A stretch of 64,000 nucleotides of DNA from Limnomonas spitsbergensis (GCA_037349105.1 JAYJMM010000085.1:124001-188000), one strand, 5' to 3'; shown: positions 52,601 through 63,200, numbered from the stretch's first letter. The notes: generated from the sequence alone by a model not told the origin. Numbers and translations are program-made.

Positions 52601-55600
52601 AATCCTGGTCACTCTTGACATGCCACCCTTAACCTCGAACCCCTTAACCCGTAAACCCTAAACCCTGTCTACTTAGGAACGGCTACAGCGTCAATAGTGC
52701 AGGCAGCTGCTAGCTCAACAGATGCCCGGATGTTGAATCCTTGTCACTCGTTACGTGCCTTGTATCCCCTCCAGGAGTGGCCACAATGTCAACAGTGACG
52801 GCAGCAACTCCTCATTGGGCTGCATGTCTGGCGACCATCAGAGCCCCATCGACTTCAACGAAGGGCCAGAGACAGGTGACACAGGCACACCTCACTTTGA
52901 AGTGGCATGCCCACGCCCCATTAGCCTCACCTTCCGTGTGCGGGGACCATCAGAGCATGATTGACTTCCACTTTAACCCTTTATAGGAATTAGGCACGTG
53001 GACACCTAATGACCTCATGTTTCAAATCAACCCTGGCGCCTTGAACCCTCCCTAGACTCGCGTCCCCTCAAAAGGCTGAACTGAGACCCTAAACCCTCAT
53101 ATAGCTGAGGCTGCTCCCAAGACGCTGCGCACCAAGTGGTTGTACCCACCCATGCTAAGTGAAACCTGGCACACTGAATTGGTCTCAAAAACTTGGACCC
53201 CCCCTCATGTAGGCGAGGATGCCCCCAAGAAGCTGCGCACCAAGTGGTTCTACCCACCCATCGTCGCCAATGGCGATGACGTGACGGTCATCAACAACGG
53301 TCACACCATCCAGGTATGAGCAAGGGTCACACCATTCAGGTATGAACAATGTTCACACCATCAGGTGTGAGCGTCTAAATTGCAAAAGCATCAACTCGCA
53401 TATCATGTGTAGTTAAACTGAACTATGTTTGCCAATCAGCAGAGCAGGGTTGACTGGGACAGGGACAGACTGGGTTGACTGGGTTGACTGGGACAGGGAC
53501 AGACTGGGTTGACTGGGACAGGGACAGACTGGGTTGACTGGGACAGGGACAGACTGGATTGACTGGGTTGACTGGGACAGGCTGGGTTGACAGGGTTGAC
53601 TGGGACAGGGACAGACTGGGTTGACTGGGACAGGGACAGACTGGGTTGACTGGGACAGGGGCAGACTGGGTTGACTGGGACAGGGGCAGACTGGGTTGAC
53701 TGGGACAGGCTGGGTTGACAGGGTTGACTGGGACAGGGACAGACTGGGTTGACTGGGACAGGGACAGACTGGGTTGACTGGGACAGGGACAGACTGGGTT
53801 GACTGGGGCAGGGACAGACTGGGTTGACTGGGGCAGGGACAGACTGGGTTGACTGGGACAGGGACTGGCTGGGTTGACTGGGTTGACTGGAACAGGGACA
53901 GACCACCCTGGCTATAGGTTATGTCGTACCTGTGCTGCGGCCGCGTCGTCCTGAAACTACCTCTGCTTGGCGTGGCCCCTGCAGGTCCAATGGCCTATTA
54001 GCGAGTGCTACAGCAGCGTGAGGGTGCCATTCAAAGGTTGGTACGGAAGATTCGTGCAAGGGCACCATTTCCACATCTTCCCATATGTTCCACTTCATGC
54101 CAGCCTTTATTTTTGTGAGGGCTTCACAACCTTTGGCTGATGGACGGTACTGGCGGGCAGCCGGGGACAAAATCGTTACCGGCTGGGGGCTGGGCGCCTA
54201 AGCAGCAGGTCCGACTGCATTAGAGCCATGCATGCTGAGCTAGATTGTAGCTGAAGCACCCTGTCCAGTAAAAAGTGTTGTACACTTGCAACATGCACCC
54301 ACGCAGCTGAGCCTTTTGAGCATATGGCCCAGAGGTGTTATGTCATTGGCTTTCGGCATGCTAGCTTCCCGAACTCCACACAGTAACAAATGTCCTGTCG
54401 TTGGATGTTGGACGAGTCTCTTGAGTAGTGCCACAAGTGTGGACAACCTTGAAGCTTTGTCACACCTTTCATACTTAATGTTTTCAGGCCAGCCCAACAG
54501 CATGGTGACGGATGTCCTGACCATGGAAGAGTCCGTCGAGGTCTTCATGGCGAGGGCCGAGCCCATCCAGTTCCACTTCCACACCTCGTCCGAACACTCC
54601 GTTGTAGGTGAGGGTGTTGCGTGCTATGTTAGGTTAAGGCTTTAGGGTTCAGGATTTAAAATATACGGAATAGGCTGCACCACTCGTTCTTATGTTGCCT
54701 GCTTAGTTTTGCGTGTAGGCTACACCATGTCCACACCACCCCTAAGTATGAAGAGCCCCTCTGTCTATCTTTCTGATCTTTGAACACCGTATTGGCCATT
54801 TCCTTGCCAGTCCGGCCATTTTTGATGTACCGTATCCGCACCATACCGTTTGACCGTACCGTACTTCCGTACCTCTGATCTATTATGCGCAAGTAACTGT
54901 TTGATTCCTGTATGATTTACTTCTTTGATACGTCTTGATGGGGCGGGGATAAAGAGGGGAGGAGGCTGCAGCAGCATGTGTTTGCTGCCATGCATGCTGC
55001 CATGCGCGCTGCCATGAGTGCTGCCATGAGTGCTGCCATGCGTGCTGCCATGCATGCTGCCATGCGCGCTGCCAAGCGTGCTGCCATGTATGCTGCCATG
55101 CGCGCTGCCATGCATGCTGCCATGCGTGCTGCCATGCATGCTGCCATGCGCGCTGCCAAGCGTGCTGCCATGCATGCTGCCATGCGCGCTGCCATGCATG
55201 CTGCTGCGCATGCTGCCACGCATGCTGTCATGCAATCCATAGTCATGCATGATGTGGATGGCATGGCCATAAGAGGGTCATATTCACACACGCCTACTTC
55301 AATTGGCTGGCTGTACAGGTGTGCTGACTTTTTAATAAGAGCTTTGACCACTGCCAATTGTGATTTAAAGTCGGAAATCAGAAGGAAAAAATCCCAGTCG
55401 GAAGCAGTGCTTGGCCCCCCTACAGGCTGGTCAAGGTGCTGCAGATGATTATGGAGAATTTCTAGACAGAAAACTAGTTTAAGGAGCACGCTGACGAATT
55501 ATGTGCGAACTGTCCCTTGTGACTTGTTTCCCCCTGTACGCTCTGCCTGGACCTTTCGCAGAAGGCTGTGGGTGGTTGAGTCAACTTAGTAACAACAGCC

Positions 55601-58018
55601 TGTCCCACCCATACCCCTGCTGCCAGTCCTGTTCCGTAATGGCAGCTGATGCTTGCGCTGTGTTTGAATGCAGTTACTTTTGCACCCATTCTTAACCGTT
55701 ATTTGAATCCCATCGTCAGGTTATGAACAAGGTGGATGCTGGCACCGTGATCGATCTTCAGTCCTTGCTGCCCGAGGATGGCCAGGGGCGTTACATGCAA
55801 CATTCCGGCAGCCTGACCACTCCGCCATGCACGGAGGGGCTCTTGTGGCATGTGTTCGCCACACCAGTGCCCATCGGAAAGGAGCAGGTGAGAGAGGATC
55901 AGGTGTCACGTTTTAGTTTGTGCCATATGACCTTCAGCAGGCCGCTGGGCGGCCAAGATTGGGCCGATTCGGACCTCTCCTCGCTCGGCTATGACAGGAA
56001 AAGCCAGCGGCCCAGGCACAGTGTTTATTTTAGTGGTTACTGGGCCACCTTTGCTGGGCTGATTCCCACCAAACCGACTGACCTCCGGCCGGTGGCCTAA
56101 GCAGCATGGCTGGCTGCACCAGGGACTTATGGTCAGGGGCCACCCATGTAGCTGAACTGTAGCTGATCGTGGCATACCACTCTCTCAATCACTGCCAGGC
56201 AACAGGGCTTGTTGCACCAGGCCCCATTGGCTGCTGGCTGTGCTGTAGCTGAACTGTAGCTGATCGTGGCATACCACTCTCTCAATCACTGCCAGGCAAC
56301 AGGGCTTGTTGCACCAGGCCCCATTGGCTGCTGGCCGTGCTGTTGCTGAACTGTAGCTGATCGTGGCATACCACTCTCTCAATCACTGCCAGGCAACAGG
56401 GCTTGTTGCACCAGGCCCCATTGGCTGCTGGCCGTGCTGTAGCTGAACTGTAGCTGATCGTGGCATACCACTCTCTCAATCACTGCCAGACAACAGGGCT
56501 TGTTGCACCAGGCCCCATTGGCTGCTGGCCGTGCTGTTGCTGAACTGTAGCTGATGCACCTTCAAATTAGCTGTGGGTGTGGCAGTGACGTGATATTGCT
56601 GTGGCCCTTACTAATGAGATCAATCGCTAAATTCCGTGTTTTAAATCGCTAAAACCCGAGCTTTAAACCATGCCATGAAACCATCTTGTGCTTCTTCACT
56701 TGATGCTGCACTAAGAAAGAAAGAAAGCTACAGAGCCCCGAGAGAGGCGTGAGAGTAGAGGAAACAGTGCAGCCTGAGTGGGCCAAGGCCACATCCGTTG
56801 CACTGACATGTTTTATGTGCGCCTCCTCGCAGCTTGCTAAGTACTTCGAGCTTGTCTGCTTCAAGAACTGCGAGCTGATGAAGGGCGACGAGACAAGCGA
56901 CGCACCTGCACAGAATGCGCAACAAACCCGCAAGCTTCTGGATACCGGCCGCAAGATGTTGAAATCCGAGCACCATGAACACTCCCACGACCACACCCAC
57001 GCGCCCAGCAAGTAGGTGCTCTGCCACTATACGCAACCTTTCCAGAACGGTTTCAGAAACCTTAAGCGCTTCATCCATCAAGCATTTTTCATGTACTTCA
57101 GCTTCAGCAACGGTCCTAAGGTGCATACAACAAAATGGATCGGCAACTTCCATGCTCACCCACATTTGTATGATAGTCTGTTGAAGCATCTCCATTGCCT
57201 AGTCCAGGATAGCTATAGTTATGTTAATGAGAGCCCGTGACCATCATTAGCGAGTAGCCAGGCGGCCACTACAGGACTGTCGGTTCAAAACCCTAACCAG
57301 GCGCTGGCCCATGCAGCAGATAGCCCTGACCAGGCGCTGGCCCTGGCAACAGAACTTTCTGTATTTGTACTCTTATGCACTGTTATTAAGCGCTGGGATT
57401 AACTATATTTTCTGATGGGTGGAGATGAGCAGGTCATCACAATCTGCCACCTCGCAACTACCCACCATCAGACAACGTGCCTTATGTGCATGCACCTCTG
57501 ACCCGCCAACCCTCTTCCCTGTCATTTGATCATATAGCTTCGTGTTTTCTCGACCTGTTGCCTGCAGCATTGACGAGACCCAGAACAGCTTTTGCAACCC
57601 CAACAACGTCGAGTGCAAGCGATCCAACTTTGCCGGCCAGGAGGAGCCAGAGGCGCGCCGCCACCCATGTGTCTGTGGTTCCGGCGGCTGGCCTTACATA
57701 TTCCTCACACTTTTGCAAATGCCTCACACAAGTCCTAGCAAATGAATGATAGCCACCAATGCTAGCCGTGCTGACGCTAGCTTAAGCGCTGTCCACTGAT
57801 TACGTAAAGTTGGGTTCAGTCCAACACCCGGATCTTACCCCCAATTGAAAAGTACCTCCACTGAACCCTGAACCCTGATGGCTGAACTCAAAAACACCAA
57901 CACTGAACTCTTAACCCTTATTGCTGCAGATGAGTGCGTACCAGCTGCCTATGGTTATAACTACAGGACCACCCAGCCTATCAACGGCCGTGTTATCAAG
58001 AACTACCAGGCCTTCTGA
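49688..58018 (+). CDS. Secreted alpha-type carbonic anhydrase, about 11 exons (one not found)
   Basis: Exons: 49688-49798, 51477-51529, 52775-52935, 53213-53313, 53985-54036, 54488-54607, 55720-55887, 56833-57011, 57568-57677, 57930-58018. The enzyme interconverts CO2 and bicarbonate. The first exon encodes a signal peptide (MMQLIQHLLLALGLVLSVLP), so a periplasmic or secretory location is likely. Family motifs in order: WTYDFIGNDW, CMSGDHQSPIDF, INNGHTIQ, IQFHFHTSSEHSV with two zinc-binding His, HSGSLTTPPCTEGLLWHVF, and QPINGRVI near the end. A His-rich stretch (SEHHEHSHDHTHAP) and a Cys-containing exon form an insert before the last strand. Phase breaks between 54607 and 55720 show that an exon with the third zinc His is unaccounted for. 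Confidence 0.85.
52330..52720 (+). repeat. Echoes of the acceptor and start of the carbonic anhydrase exon at 52775
   Basis: 'tatcctatccaggaaaggcc' (52347), 'tatcctgtccaggaacggcc' (52530) and 'cttaggaacggctacagcg' (52670) copy 'tatcccctccaggagtggcc' at the true site. All are followed by 'agtg(c/a)(c/a)ggcagc'. Each retains a usable AG. Confidence 0.85.
53095..53160 (+). repeat. Echo of the 5-prime edge of the carbonic anhydrase exon at 53213
   Basis: 'gacgctgcgcaccaagtgg' with flanks nearly identical to 'gaagctgcgcaccaagtgg', 109 bp upstream of the real exon. The AG of the acceptor is changed (tatagct versus tgtaggc). Confidence 0.85.
53435..53905. repeat. About 25-bp minisatellite
   Basis: The unit 'gactgggacagggacagact' plus 'gggtt' is repeated about 18 times in the carbonic anhydrase intron before the exon at 53985. 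On the minus strand it reads Pro/Ser/Gln repeats, not a gene. Confidence 0.9.
54295..54355 (+). mobile_element. Solo LINE tail in a carbonic anhydrase intron
   Basis: Reads 'caacatgcacccacgcagct', then 'cagaggtgttatgtcattgg'. It is sense-oriented, about 135 bp before the exon at 54488. Confidence 0.6.
54975..55235. repeat. 12-bp minisatellite (gctgccatgcat/cgc)n
   Basis: About 21 copies of 'gctgccatg(c/a)(g/a)(t/c)'. Open in several frames (Ala-Met-His, Leu-Pro-Cys, Ser-Met-His-Gly) by repetition. It lies in the intron where the missing carbonic anhydrase exon is expected. Confidence 0.9.
55905..56150 (+). mobile_element. SINE-like repeats in a carbonic anhydrase intron
   Basis: Two adjacent partial copies. 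The first (about 55912-55975) has 'gggcggccaagattgggccg'. The second (56020-56150) has 'gtgtttattttagtggttac', 'ggccggtggcctaagcagca' and 'catgtagctgaactgtagct'. Same family and orientation as 58650-58830. Confidence 0.65.
56150..56550. repeat. 97-bp tandem repeat, four copies
   Basis: 'gctgatcgtggcataccact' recurs at 97-bp steps, with 'gggcttgttgcaccaggccc' in each unit. It appears to have grown from the end of the adjacent SINE-like copy ('tgtagctgaactgtagctga'). Confidence 0.9.
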
Positions 58019-58019
58019 G

Positions 58020-59330
58020 CTGCAAATACTGGTGCAGCAAGAAGTGCATGAGCAGCCTTGTGCCAAGGCAAATTTCGGTGCAGCAAGAAGTGCGTCAGCA
58101 GCCTTGTGTCAATCCTGAGTTTGGAGAGAGGGCTCCATAGCTGGCGGTGTCGCACGTGCAGCAGCAAGGGATGTTGTATTAAGCTGGGCATCAATCAGCT
58201 GGGCAAGGAGGCACTGTGGCAGCGGAGGGGTCATCATTGGCATCGAGAAACAACTGCAATAAAGGAATCTAGGCTGTTCGACCGAGATCAAAAAATATAG
58301 ACCATCGGGATGGGGCATTTGAAGGGGGAAATAATGCTATGCAGCACAGGAGAGGGATGGGAATAATGGCAGAATAATGGTGGTGATAGGAAAAACGCAG
58401 CGAAGACTGCCACATCAGTGCAGTCACTGAGATTCTCAGTGTCTGTGATTTGACATGATTTTGGTGTCAATAATTGGAAGGTTGCCTTTTCGATAAATGA
58501 GATTTCCTTGTGCACTCACGAACTTTGAATGTGGAGTTCATTGAGTGTAGTTGTATGCTTAATTGGAGTGGCTTGCTAAAAGAGGGAACTCTAAAAGAGC
58601 GTCTTGTTGATCTGTGCATCAGATGCACCAGTGATGATCTGATGCATCAGTGCCAGTGTTTATTTTAGTGCGTGCCAAAGCACCTTTGGGGAACCGCCGG
58701 GCGGCCATTACTGGGCCGATTGGGACCAAACCTTGACTGGCCGGTGGCCCGGGCAGTAGGGCCTGCTGCACCAGGCGCCCACGGCCATAGGCCGTCATGT
58801 AGCTGAATTGTAGCCGAAGCATGCTAAAATAAGCAGTCATCAGTGCATCTGATATGTGAACATGCCTGATGCAATTTCTGCACTCCTGATGTCGCTATAC
58901 TGAGGTATCTGATCATATTCTGAGATTTCCAGGTGTTGGGCGGCCTTCTGATATTTTGTAGTGTGTTGCAGAAGGTACATATCTGCTAGAAATAAAGCCA
59001 GTGGCACTGGCGAGTTTGAATATTGATTTTTCAAGAGGCATTCATGACCTGGCTCTGATCTGCGCCATTTTTGTTAGTTGGTATCTTTGACCATTTCCAG
59101 TTGCCAGCAGGCCAACAGGGATATTGCGCTTATTCAGTTAAAGCTCTCCAAACAGCTGCAAATTTTGCTCGTGGCCTTGGATGCTACCTCGATTTTGCCC
59201 GTTTACTCACGGCCACTTCCTGGTTGTGTCAGACAATTTTGAAATAAACTGTTTCCGAAAATAGTGAATCACATCATCCACCCAATGTAATGTGCTTGAC
59301 CTGTTCATGCTGCGCCGGAAATACGTTTGA
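58020..59330. other. Region after the carbonic anhydrase gene, one SINE-like copy
   Basis: 'gcagcaagaagtg(c/t)(a/g)t(g/c)ag' is repeated at 58035 and 58083. The best SINE-like copy lies at 58650-58830, from 'gtgtttattttagtgcgtgc' to 'tgtagctgaattgtagccga'. No gene recognised. Confidence 0.5.
58650..58830 (+). mobile_element. SINE-like dispersed repeat, best copy
   Basis: About 180 bp without coding capacity. Defined by matches to 32365-32570 (reverse), 33195-33440 (reverse), 34640-34900 (reverse), 51010-51140 (reverse) and 55905-56150. No terminal inverted repeats were seen. No tRNA-like A/B boxes were confirmed, so 'SINE' is a working label. Confidence 0.65.
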
Positions 59331-59664
59331 TGAAAATCAAAAGTTTCGACTCAACTGCCTTCTGGCTGAAACTATGTGCAAGCTCTGCGAGGCAAGACGA
59401 AGTTTTTGATATTGCCGAGGACACCTGTACAAACATGGCATCCCAACATCAGGCATACGAAATATCCAGCCAGTTTTCGTTTGCAATGGGCGCCACGTAG
59501 ATCCCCGCCAGACCAAGAGTGGGATGCGTCTGAGCCCTGCCCTATTCAGGTAAAATAAAACTGTGTTCAAGCTTTGCTTGCGGCTGATCGAGGTGGACAA
59601 GTGCTGACCCAACTCCCTCTCGTCGTTCACAAACTCGATATTCTACGTCTGATGTGTTGCGGGC

Positions 59665-59740
59665 AAACAATGGATATGACGTCACATCGCTGGGCCATGC
59701 TGAAAAATAGCTTGGCCATGTGGGCGCCCAGCGTTATGTA
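59665..59740 (-). mobile_element. Solo LINE tail, minus
   Basis: Reads 'gatatgacgtcacatcgctg' and 'agcttggccatgtgggcgcc'. It is preceded by sequence with a RGGQVL reading, possibly another ORF2 scrap. Confidence 0.6.
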
Positions 59741-59919
59741 TGATGCATGGTCCCTCTTTATCTATCTCAGATGATCAATAAATGGCCACTTGGCAAACTT
59801 CACTTGATTTGGACATGGCAGCTGTCCCCCAAGCTGTGTCAGGCATACACTGACTTCACACAGGCCTCACCCCCCATTGCCGCCGCCATTGAGGTGCTGG
59901 TACTTGTGGAAGACGTTAT

Positions 59920-59975
59920 TTGCCGACGTGGCCGGGGTCCATTTCAGCATGGCCCAGAGGTGTAACGTCATTAAC
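59920..59975 (+). mobile_element. LINE tail, second subfamily
   Basis: Reads 'tttgccgacgtggccggggt', then 'cagcatggcccagaggtgta' and 'acgtcattaac'. The region before it (59880-59920) has 'gtacttgtggaagacgtta', an ORF2 end remnant. Confidence 0.65.
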
Positions 59976-59999
59976 TTATGAGCATACGCAACTGGACTC

Positions 60000-60275
60000 G
60001 TCCAGCCGGAGGAACCCTAAGGATCCTGCTGTAAGGATCGTGCTGCCCTAACCCTAAGGATCCTGCTGTAACCCTAAGGACAGCCCTAAGGACAGCCCTA
60101 ATGACAACCCTAAGGACAACCCTAAGGGCAACCCTAAGGACAACCCAAGGCCAACCCTAAGGACAACCCTAAAGACCCTAAGGATACCTTACCCTAACCC
60201 TAAGGATCCTGCTGTAAGGACCCTGCTGTAAGGAACCCTAAGGATCCTGCTGTAAGGATCCTGCTGCTGCACACA
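60000..60275. repeat. Telomere-like degenerate array (aaccctaagga)n
   Basis: 'aaccctaaggacaaccctaa' and 'ggatcctgctgtaaggatcc' units alternate. The repeat is CCCTAA-based but not a true telomere array. Confidence 0.75.
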
Positions 60276-60359
60276 GATCTGCGGCAGCCTCCTGTGCCCA
60301 GTGGCAGCCTTCGGCATAATCGTGCTGAAGAGGGCTAGGAGTCGCACCAGCAACAAGGA

Positions 60360-60425
60360 GTTAATGACGTCACACCTCCGGGCCATGTTCAAAAAGAAAG
60401 CTCGGCCACGTCAGCAAACAAAAAG
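60360..60425 (-). mobile_element. LINE tail, second subfamily, minus
   Basis: Reads 'ttaatgacgtcacacctccg' and 'aaagctcggccacgtcagca'. It is inverted relative to the tail at 59920, with the telomere-like array between them. Confidence 0.65.
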
Positions 60426-60529
60426 TTTGTTTGAGAACTGGGCAGCTGGGAGCCTGCTTGTGTGGGCACAGAGTTCACACTAAGATAATGGTGCAGTCGT
60501 CAACGGCGTGATACACGCTGCCACCAATG

Positions 60530-61050
60530 TTGTTGGGCATGGGGAGATGGCGAGCATGAGGGGACGTGCCACATGCTGGTTTCCATTACACTCGCGTCCA
60601 TGAGAAACTATGGGGGCGGATTTGGGCAGGCTCCTAGACGGAGCTACAGATGTTCACCTGTTGTACTGGGGCAGAAATGGTTGGGGTGCTCTCGCTTGTG
60701 TGTAGGATGTGGTAGCTTTCGTCGCGGCGTAAACGTTTCATAGGCCGTGGCTTCCTCCTTTTCAGCCTTTTGAGTGGTCCCTTCACCTTATTTCCTCTTT
60801 CCGTCTTTTCCCCGAATTTCTGCCCTAGTACCGTATGTTTCCTTTTTGTTTATTGAGGGCTAAGATCTGCAAGGCCTGGGGCCTCTTCAGACTTCCTCTC
60901 CTTTTGGGGATCTTATTATATTTCTCATAATCCCGTCTGTTTCTTTCCTCCCTCTTCTAGCTTTTAATTTCTTTCCCTCCCGACCAGAGAGTCGGGCGCC
61001 CACACGGCCGAGCTTTCCAACATGTCCCAGAGGTGTAACGCCATTGACCT
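60530..61050 (+). mobile_element. LINE copy: eroded finger, UTR and tail
   Basis: 'ttgttgggcatggggagatgg' (finger region) and 'ttgtactggggcagaaatgg' (RGRxGW region) precede a pyrimidine-rich UTR. The tail at 60988-61045 reads 'gggcgcccacacggccgagc'. Frame-broken. Confidence 0.65.
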
Positions 61051-61410
61051 GTTGTAATGGGGCAGGAATGGGTAGAATGGGTGGGGTGCCCTAGCTTTTG
61101 TGCAAGGTGTGGGCTATGGTGTCGAGGGCTGGGCTCTAGAGACCTGGTGATTTTAACTCTCTCTCTGCACCTCTTATCTTTTGTCGTCTTCCCTTTGTCT
61201 AATTGTCTGCAACCATACAGCCGGGGTCATGCAGCCAAATCTCTTATGGTATGCGGCCATGCGGCATGCGGCATAGCCTAACTAGGGTTGTGTGGCTGTT
61301 TCTAACCACACAGCTGGGGGTCATGCGGTCTAGTCTCTTCGGGCATGCGGCATGCGGCCAAGTCTCTTAGGGCAGGGTCTAGAGATATGGCGTCATTACC
61401 CTAGATAAAA
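61046..61410 (+). mobile_element. Truncated LINE unit directly after the previous tail, with altered tail
   Basis: Begins 'tgttgtaatggggcagga', an ORF2 end remnant. It is followed by a short UTR and a region in which 'catgcggc(a/c)' is locally repeated (61225-61350), ending 'gggtctagagatatggcgtc'. Confidence 0.55.
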
Positions 61411-62150
61411 TATTGAATGACTCATCAACTATTTTCTCTTGCTTTCAACCCGACACTCATCTCTATTCCCCCTTCTCCTACGTCTTGATCTTCTCCGCTC
61501 CACCAAACATTGAGGCGCTTGCCCAGTCAACCATTTTCCAGCCGGGCTGGAGGGTTTAGATCTTTGTCCGAGATGATGTGCTGATTGTTACCGAAATAAA
61601 TTATTATGCCCCAGTCGTGTGAACAAGTTGGGCTGTAAGCGTTCATCATTCTACCAGCTGCAGTTATTTTCCTCATGCGAATGTCTTTTTGTCACACGAT
61701 ATCTCGGTGACCGTTCAAACTCAATAGACAGGTGTCCGTTGCTGACGCAGCTAGCTTCCGCAACTTCCAGTTTCCAAATATAATAGGGCCTGCCTTTTCC
61801 GCAGCGCCCTCTGAACTCAATTGGCACAACGTAGGCCAGTAGGCCTTGACCGGCTCGTGCAGCCACTCAGTCACACTGTAACAAGCTAGCCTTAGCTTTC
61901 AGAATTGGAATCCCATGTGTGCCTTAAAGCAACCTGAAGAGCACCGGTAAGACCGGCACAGCGAGATCCATGCTGCGACAATCCCATAGCAACGCCCGAG
62001 CCCAAGAGCCAATCTCCGCTGCCTGCGCGGCAACACCGTCTTCGAGAGTAGAAGACAAATAGCCAGTAAGTTACATCAACCAGCTTACGCACACCATGAA
62101 GCACACATCTTCAATGCAGCGCCTGCGGCCAACTACAGTGATGTGGTGTG
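61411..62150. other. No gene recognised
   Basis: Mixed-composition sequence. A minus frame at 61866-61651 (71 codons) has no recognisable domain or splice context. Confidence 0.35.
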
Positions 62151-62153
62151 GGT

Positions 62154-63200
62154 GGGTGTAGGCCACCGATCACCTCAGGCCTCGGCGATTGGCATTGCCT
62201 CAAGAACAGGATGCAGCCAGCTTCCTCAAGCATCTGCCCCAGGCTGCAGGGCTACCTGCGTCCGCTGCCAGCTGGGGTTCATGAGGGAGCTGCAGATCCA
62301 GCCGTTACAGCGCAGTTGGTGGCAGCATGTACTTCGCTTCTACAACGCAGCGGACGCACCAACAGCACAGCAAGACAGCCCACTCATAGCGGCAGCCACG
62401 GCGACTGACATGCAGCTTGCTGTCGGGCAGGGCACTGCATGGCGCAATTGGTGCAGTGATTTGCTAGGCGCCTTGCTGGAGCTGGAGCAGGGATCAGCCG
62501 TCCCCAAACTGTCAGACAGCGACTGATTTACAGCCGCTACCTGTCACAGAGGTGCCAGCGTTAGTTGATGCAGCATACGAGCGGGTGCAGCTGGATGCAG
62601 CTGGCAGAGGGGACCCCAGAGATTCTGCCACTGAACACAGTTCTGCGGCCGCCTACCGCACTGGTTTCAGTCTATGGCGGGCACCGTGCTGGCGCAGGCC
62701 AGGGGCCGCACCAGCCGAAGGGAGTGTGCTCGCGTGCGCACGAACTTAAGGCTGCGGCTCGGCGCTGTCAGCACAGCTGATACTAGAGGACGGCGCAGCG
62801 GTCAGCTGCGTGATAGACGGTGCTGCCAGCGATGTTGGGCTAGGAGAGACGGCGAGCATGTGGAGGACGCGTTGCATGCATGCTTTCAATGCTCCAGCTT
62901 GCAGGATCAAGTTAGGGAGCGGAGATGGGCAGGTCCTGCAAATAGTGCTAGAGACTTCTTTGAGTTGTTCCGGGGCAGGCTTGGGTGGGATGCCCTGGCC
63001 TTTATGGAAGAGCGTAGACGTGTTCAGAAGCTGCAACTTCCTTTGTCTCTCTTTTCCAGCCTTATGTTTGTCCCTTAACTTTATTTTCCATTTCCCCTCC
63101 TTCTTCCTGCCCCCTTGTTTTTGTTTCTTTCCTCCCAACCCTGCGCCCACGCGGCCAAGCCTTTTTTAGCTGGGCCCAGAGGTGTAACGTCATCATTGAT
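62154..63200 (+). mobile_element. Longest LINE 3-prime fragment: ORF2 C-terminal region, finger, UTR, tail
   Basis: Reads QRSWWQHVLRFYNA and NWCSDLLGALLELEQGS (62310-62510). A frame change follows, then CCQRCWARRDGEHVEDALHACF (62820-62890), with spaced Cys/His as in the terminal finger of LINE ORF2. RGRLGWDALAFMEE follows (62970-63010), then a UTR and the tail at 63140-63200. No reverse transcriptase core is present, so this is 5-prime truncated and dead. No poly(A) follows the tail. Confidence 0.82.

Noticed and set aside
53436..53906. Pro/Ser/Gln repeat ORF on the minus strand
   Set aside because: Product of the 25-bp minisatellite in an intron of the carbonic anhydrase gene.
54765..55489. 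Ala-Met-His and Ser-Met-His-Gly repeat ORFs
   Set aside because: Products of the 12-bp minisatellite inside the carbonic anhydrase intron.
56649..57195. Minus-strand ORFs of 120 and 155 codons over the His-rich carbonic anhydrase exon
   Set aside because: Antisense to a phase-consistent exon with flanking splice sites; no domain.
59376..59550. Possible exon ending WDASEPCPIQ before gtaaaa
   Set aside because: Only a donor supports it; no phase-matched partner or domain was found and LINE debris follows.
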